Shown here: positions 21,639-22,862 of the stretch, piece after piece
Layout of the letters: the number at the start of each line of letters is the position of its first letter
Position numbering within the stretch: the stretch's first letter is position 1
Assembly (NCBI RefSeq): GCF_938045465.1
Contig: NZ_CALIBF010000174.1
Location: 1 to 22,862, forward strand
Origin: an uncultured Campylobacter sp.
GTDB lineage: Bacteria; Campylobacterota; Campylobacteria; Campylobacterales; Campylobacteraceae
Reading direction: 5' to 3'
DNA length: 22,862 bases
Translations under genes and position numbers: made by a program
The notes under the pieces: model-generated
The model's input: only the letters and a program-made list of their open reading frames with translations
What the model was told of the DNA's origin: nothing
Database searches by the model: none

Positions 21639-22862
21639 GACTTTTTCTCCGCTATTTGAGCTTGTTTATGCCTAGCAAAGGCTTTATTAATGACGTATTG
21701 CTGGATAATGGAGCAGAAATTATTTACCGTCCAGTATAACGTAAGACCCGCCGGGAACATTACGAAAAATACCGTAAAAATGAGCGGCAAGAATTTCATC
21801 ATCTTCTCTTGCATCGGATCAGTAAATGTAGTCGGCGTGATCTTTTGCTGCAAAAACATCAAAATTCCCATCGTAATCGGCAGGATGTAATATGGATCTT
21901 TAAGCGACAGATCGTGGATCCACAGCGCCCATTCAGCGCCCTTTAGCTCGATCGCGTTAAGCAAAACGCGGTAGATCGCGAAAAATACCGGTATCTGAAG
22001 CAGTATCGGCAAGCAACCGCCCATCGGATTGGCGCCGTTTTTCTTATACAGATCCATCATATGCATCTGCAGCTTCTGCTTATCGTCCTTATATTTCTCC
22101 TGAAGTTCCTTCATCTTAGGCGCCAGATCTTTTAGCTTATTCATAGATAGCATTCCCTTGTAGCTTAGCGGGAATAAGATTAGGCGGATAATGAGCGTAA
22201 GCACGACGATCGACCAGCCCCAGTTACCGATATAGCCGTGCAGCCAGTTTAGAAATTTAAACATCGGGCGAGCGATGAAGGTGAACCAGCCATATTCGAT
22301 AATGTGCGTAAGAGCAGGATTTATCGAGCTTAGCGTTGCGTGATCTTTCGCGCCGATATAGCCCGTAAGACTAAGATCGCCGTCCGAGCCTATGAAAACC
22401 TGCGAAATTTTATCTGCGTCAGTCACGGTCGCATTCAAGCTCTCTCCGTAAAATAGCGTCGTATAATAACGATCCGAGCTCGCAGCGATATTTGCGCCAC
22501 TTATTCGCTCGTTTTTATCCACGTCGCCATCTTTAAAAATTTCTACGCTTTCGTTTATAGCCTGCGAGCCTGTAAAAAATGAAGCGATTTTATCTGAAAT
22601 TCCCGCTTCGCCAGGTTTTCCTACGATGACGCCGTGAACCGTATAGCTATCTACTTCTACGTTCGGGCGCGAGCCAGGGCTGATAAAATAACGCGCATTG
22701 CCGCTTAACTTCAGATCCAATTTATAACTACCATTTGGATAAAAGGTAAGAATTTTATTTATGCTAACGGCGCCTAAACTTTGACTTAACGTAACGCTAG
22801 CCTCTCCGTTTCGTACGTCCAGCTCGCTAGATGAAGCGCTGTAAGGAGTATCGAAAGCCATC
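21635..22862 (-). CDS. yidC: Membrane protein insertase YidC, 5' end cut by window
   Basis: YidC inserts proteins into the inner membrane, alone or with Sec. The visible C-terminal part (409 codons) contains the rest of the periplasmic beta-sandwich domain (about the first 190 residues), then the conserved core: GNWGWSIVVLTLIIRLILFP with the hydrophilic-groove arginine, a cytosolic hairpin of charged helices (KLKDLAPKMKELQEKYKDDK), GGCLPILLQIPVFFAIYRVL, and the last segments with FPAGLTLYWTVNN. It ends in a basic tail, RHKQAQIAEKKS. The Met codon near the window edge is internal, so the N-terminal signal anchor lies outside. Translation is coupled to jag by an ATGA overlap. Confidence 0.97.
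   Translation of the reverse strand, partial: MAFDTPYSASSSELDVRNGEASVTLSQSLGAVSINKILTFYPNGSYKLDLKLSGNARYFISPGSRPNVEVDSYTVHGVIVGKPGEAGISDKIASFFTGSQAINESVEIFKDGDVDKNERISGANIAASSDRYYTTLFYGESLNATVTDADKISQVFIGSDGDLSLTGYIGAKDHATLSSINPALTHIIEYGWFTFIARPMFKFLNWLHGYIGNWGWSIVVLTLIIRLILFPLSYKGMLSMNKLKDLAPKMKELQEKYKDDKQKLQMHMMDLYKKNGANPMGGCLPILLQIPVFFAIYRVLLNAIELKGAEWALWIHDLSLKDPYYILPITMGILMFLQQKITPTTFTDPMQEKMMKFLPLIFTVFFVMFPAGLTLYWTVNNFCSIIQQYVINKAFARHKQAQIAEKKS

Overview
The window looks like a stretch of chromosome from a Campylobacter of the moderately GC-rich, oral type (C. gracilis, C. showae, C. rectus and relatives); the species is an inference. The grounds are the htrB-to-glycosyltransferase LOS layout, the yidC-jag-mnmE order, a small PurL, GTG starts and very frequent AAATTT/AAATTTTAAAATTT words. 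Every credible gene lies on the minus strand, so transcription runs from high to low coordinates. No mobile element, CRISPR array, rRNA or tRNA was recognised.

Right end (22862 to 19126): yidC (5' end cut by the window), jag/khpB and mnmE form a compact membrane-insertion, RNA-binding and tRNA-modification unit. Middle (19066 to 9877): a candidate promoter precedes an LOS/lipid A run: htrB/lpxL acyltransferase, an ELM1-family protein, a GT-B glycosyltransferase, an O-antigen-ligase-like polymerase, a CE4 deacetylase, a GT4 glycosyltransferase, a CgeB-like glycosyltransferase, a second CE4 deacetylase and a GT2 glycosyltransferase. From the ELM1 gene to the GT2 gene all but one junction is an ATGA overlap, which suggests one translationally coupled operon building and trimming the outer oligosaccharide. 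After a perfect palindrome comes purL, then (3 nt later) a membrane-anchored TerB plus J-domain protein.

Left part (6538 to 1): two lipoprotein genes and an SDH/ClpP-fold serine protease homologue form a unit that ends at a 14-bp perfect hairpin. A 470-bp gene-free, hairpin-rich spacer follows, then a third lipoprotein of the same family directly upstream of purH. A 1-kb gene-free stretch of decayed repeats separates purH from msrA (3' end cut by the window). MsrA has a signal peptide and a strong internal start that could also give a cytosolic form.

The most unusual theme is in-frame expansion of conserved genes: about 130 extra residues between G4 and G5 of MnmE, an exact-period 30-bp minisatellite between the two Rossmann domains of a glycosyltransferase, and a 27-bp repeat plus a roughly 125-residue N-terminal extension in the ELM1 protein. 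Other points of interest are a previously unnamed (to my knowledge) lipoprotein family with two invariant cysteines, linked to an SDH-type protease, and a Jag protein whose R3H domain lacks its signature residues.
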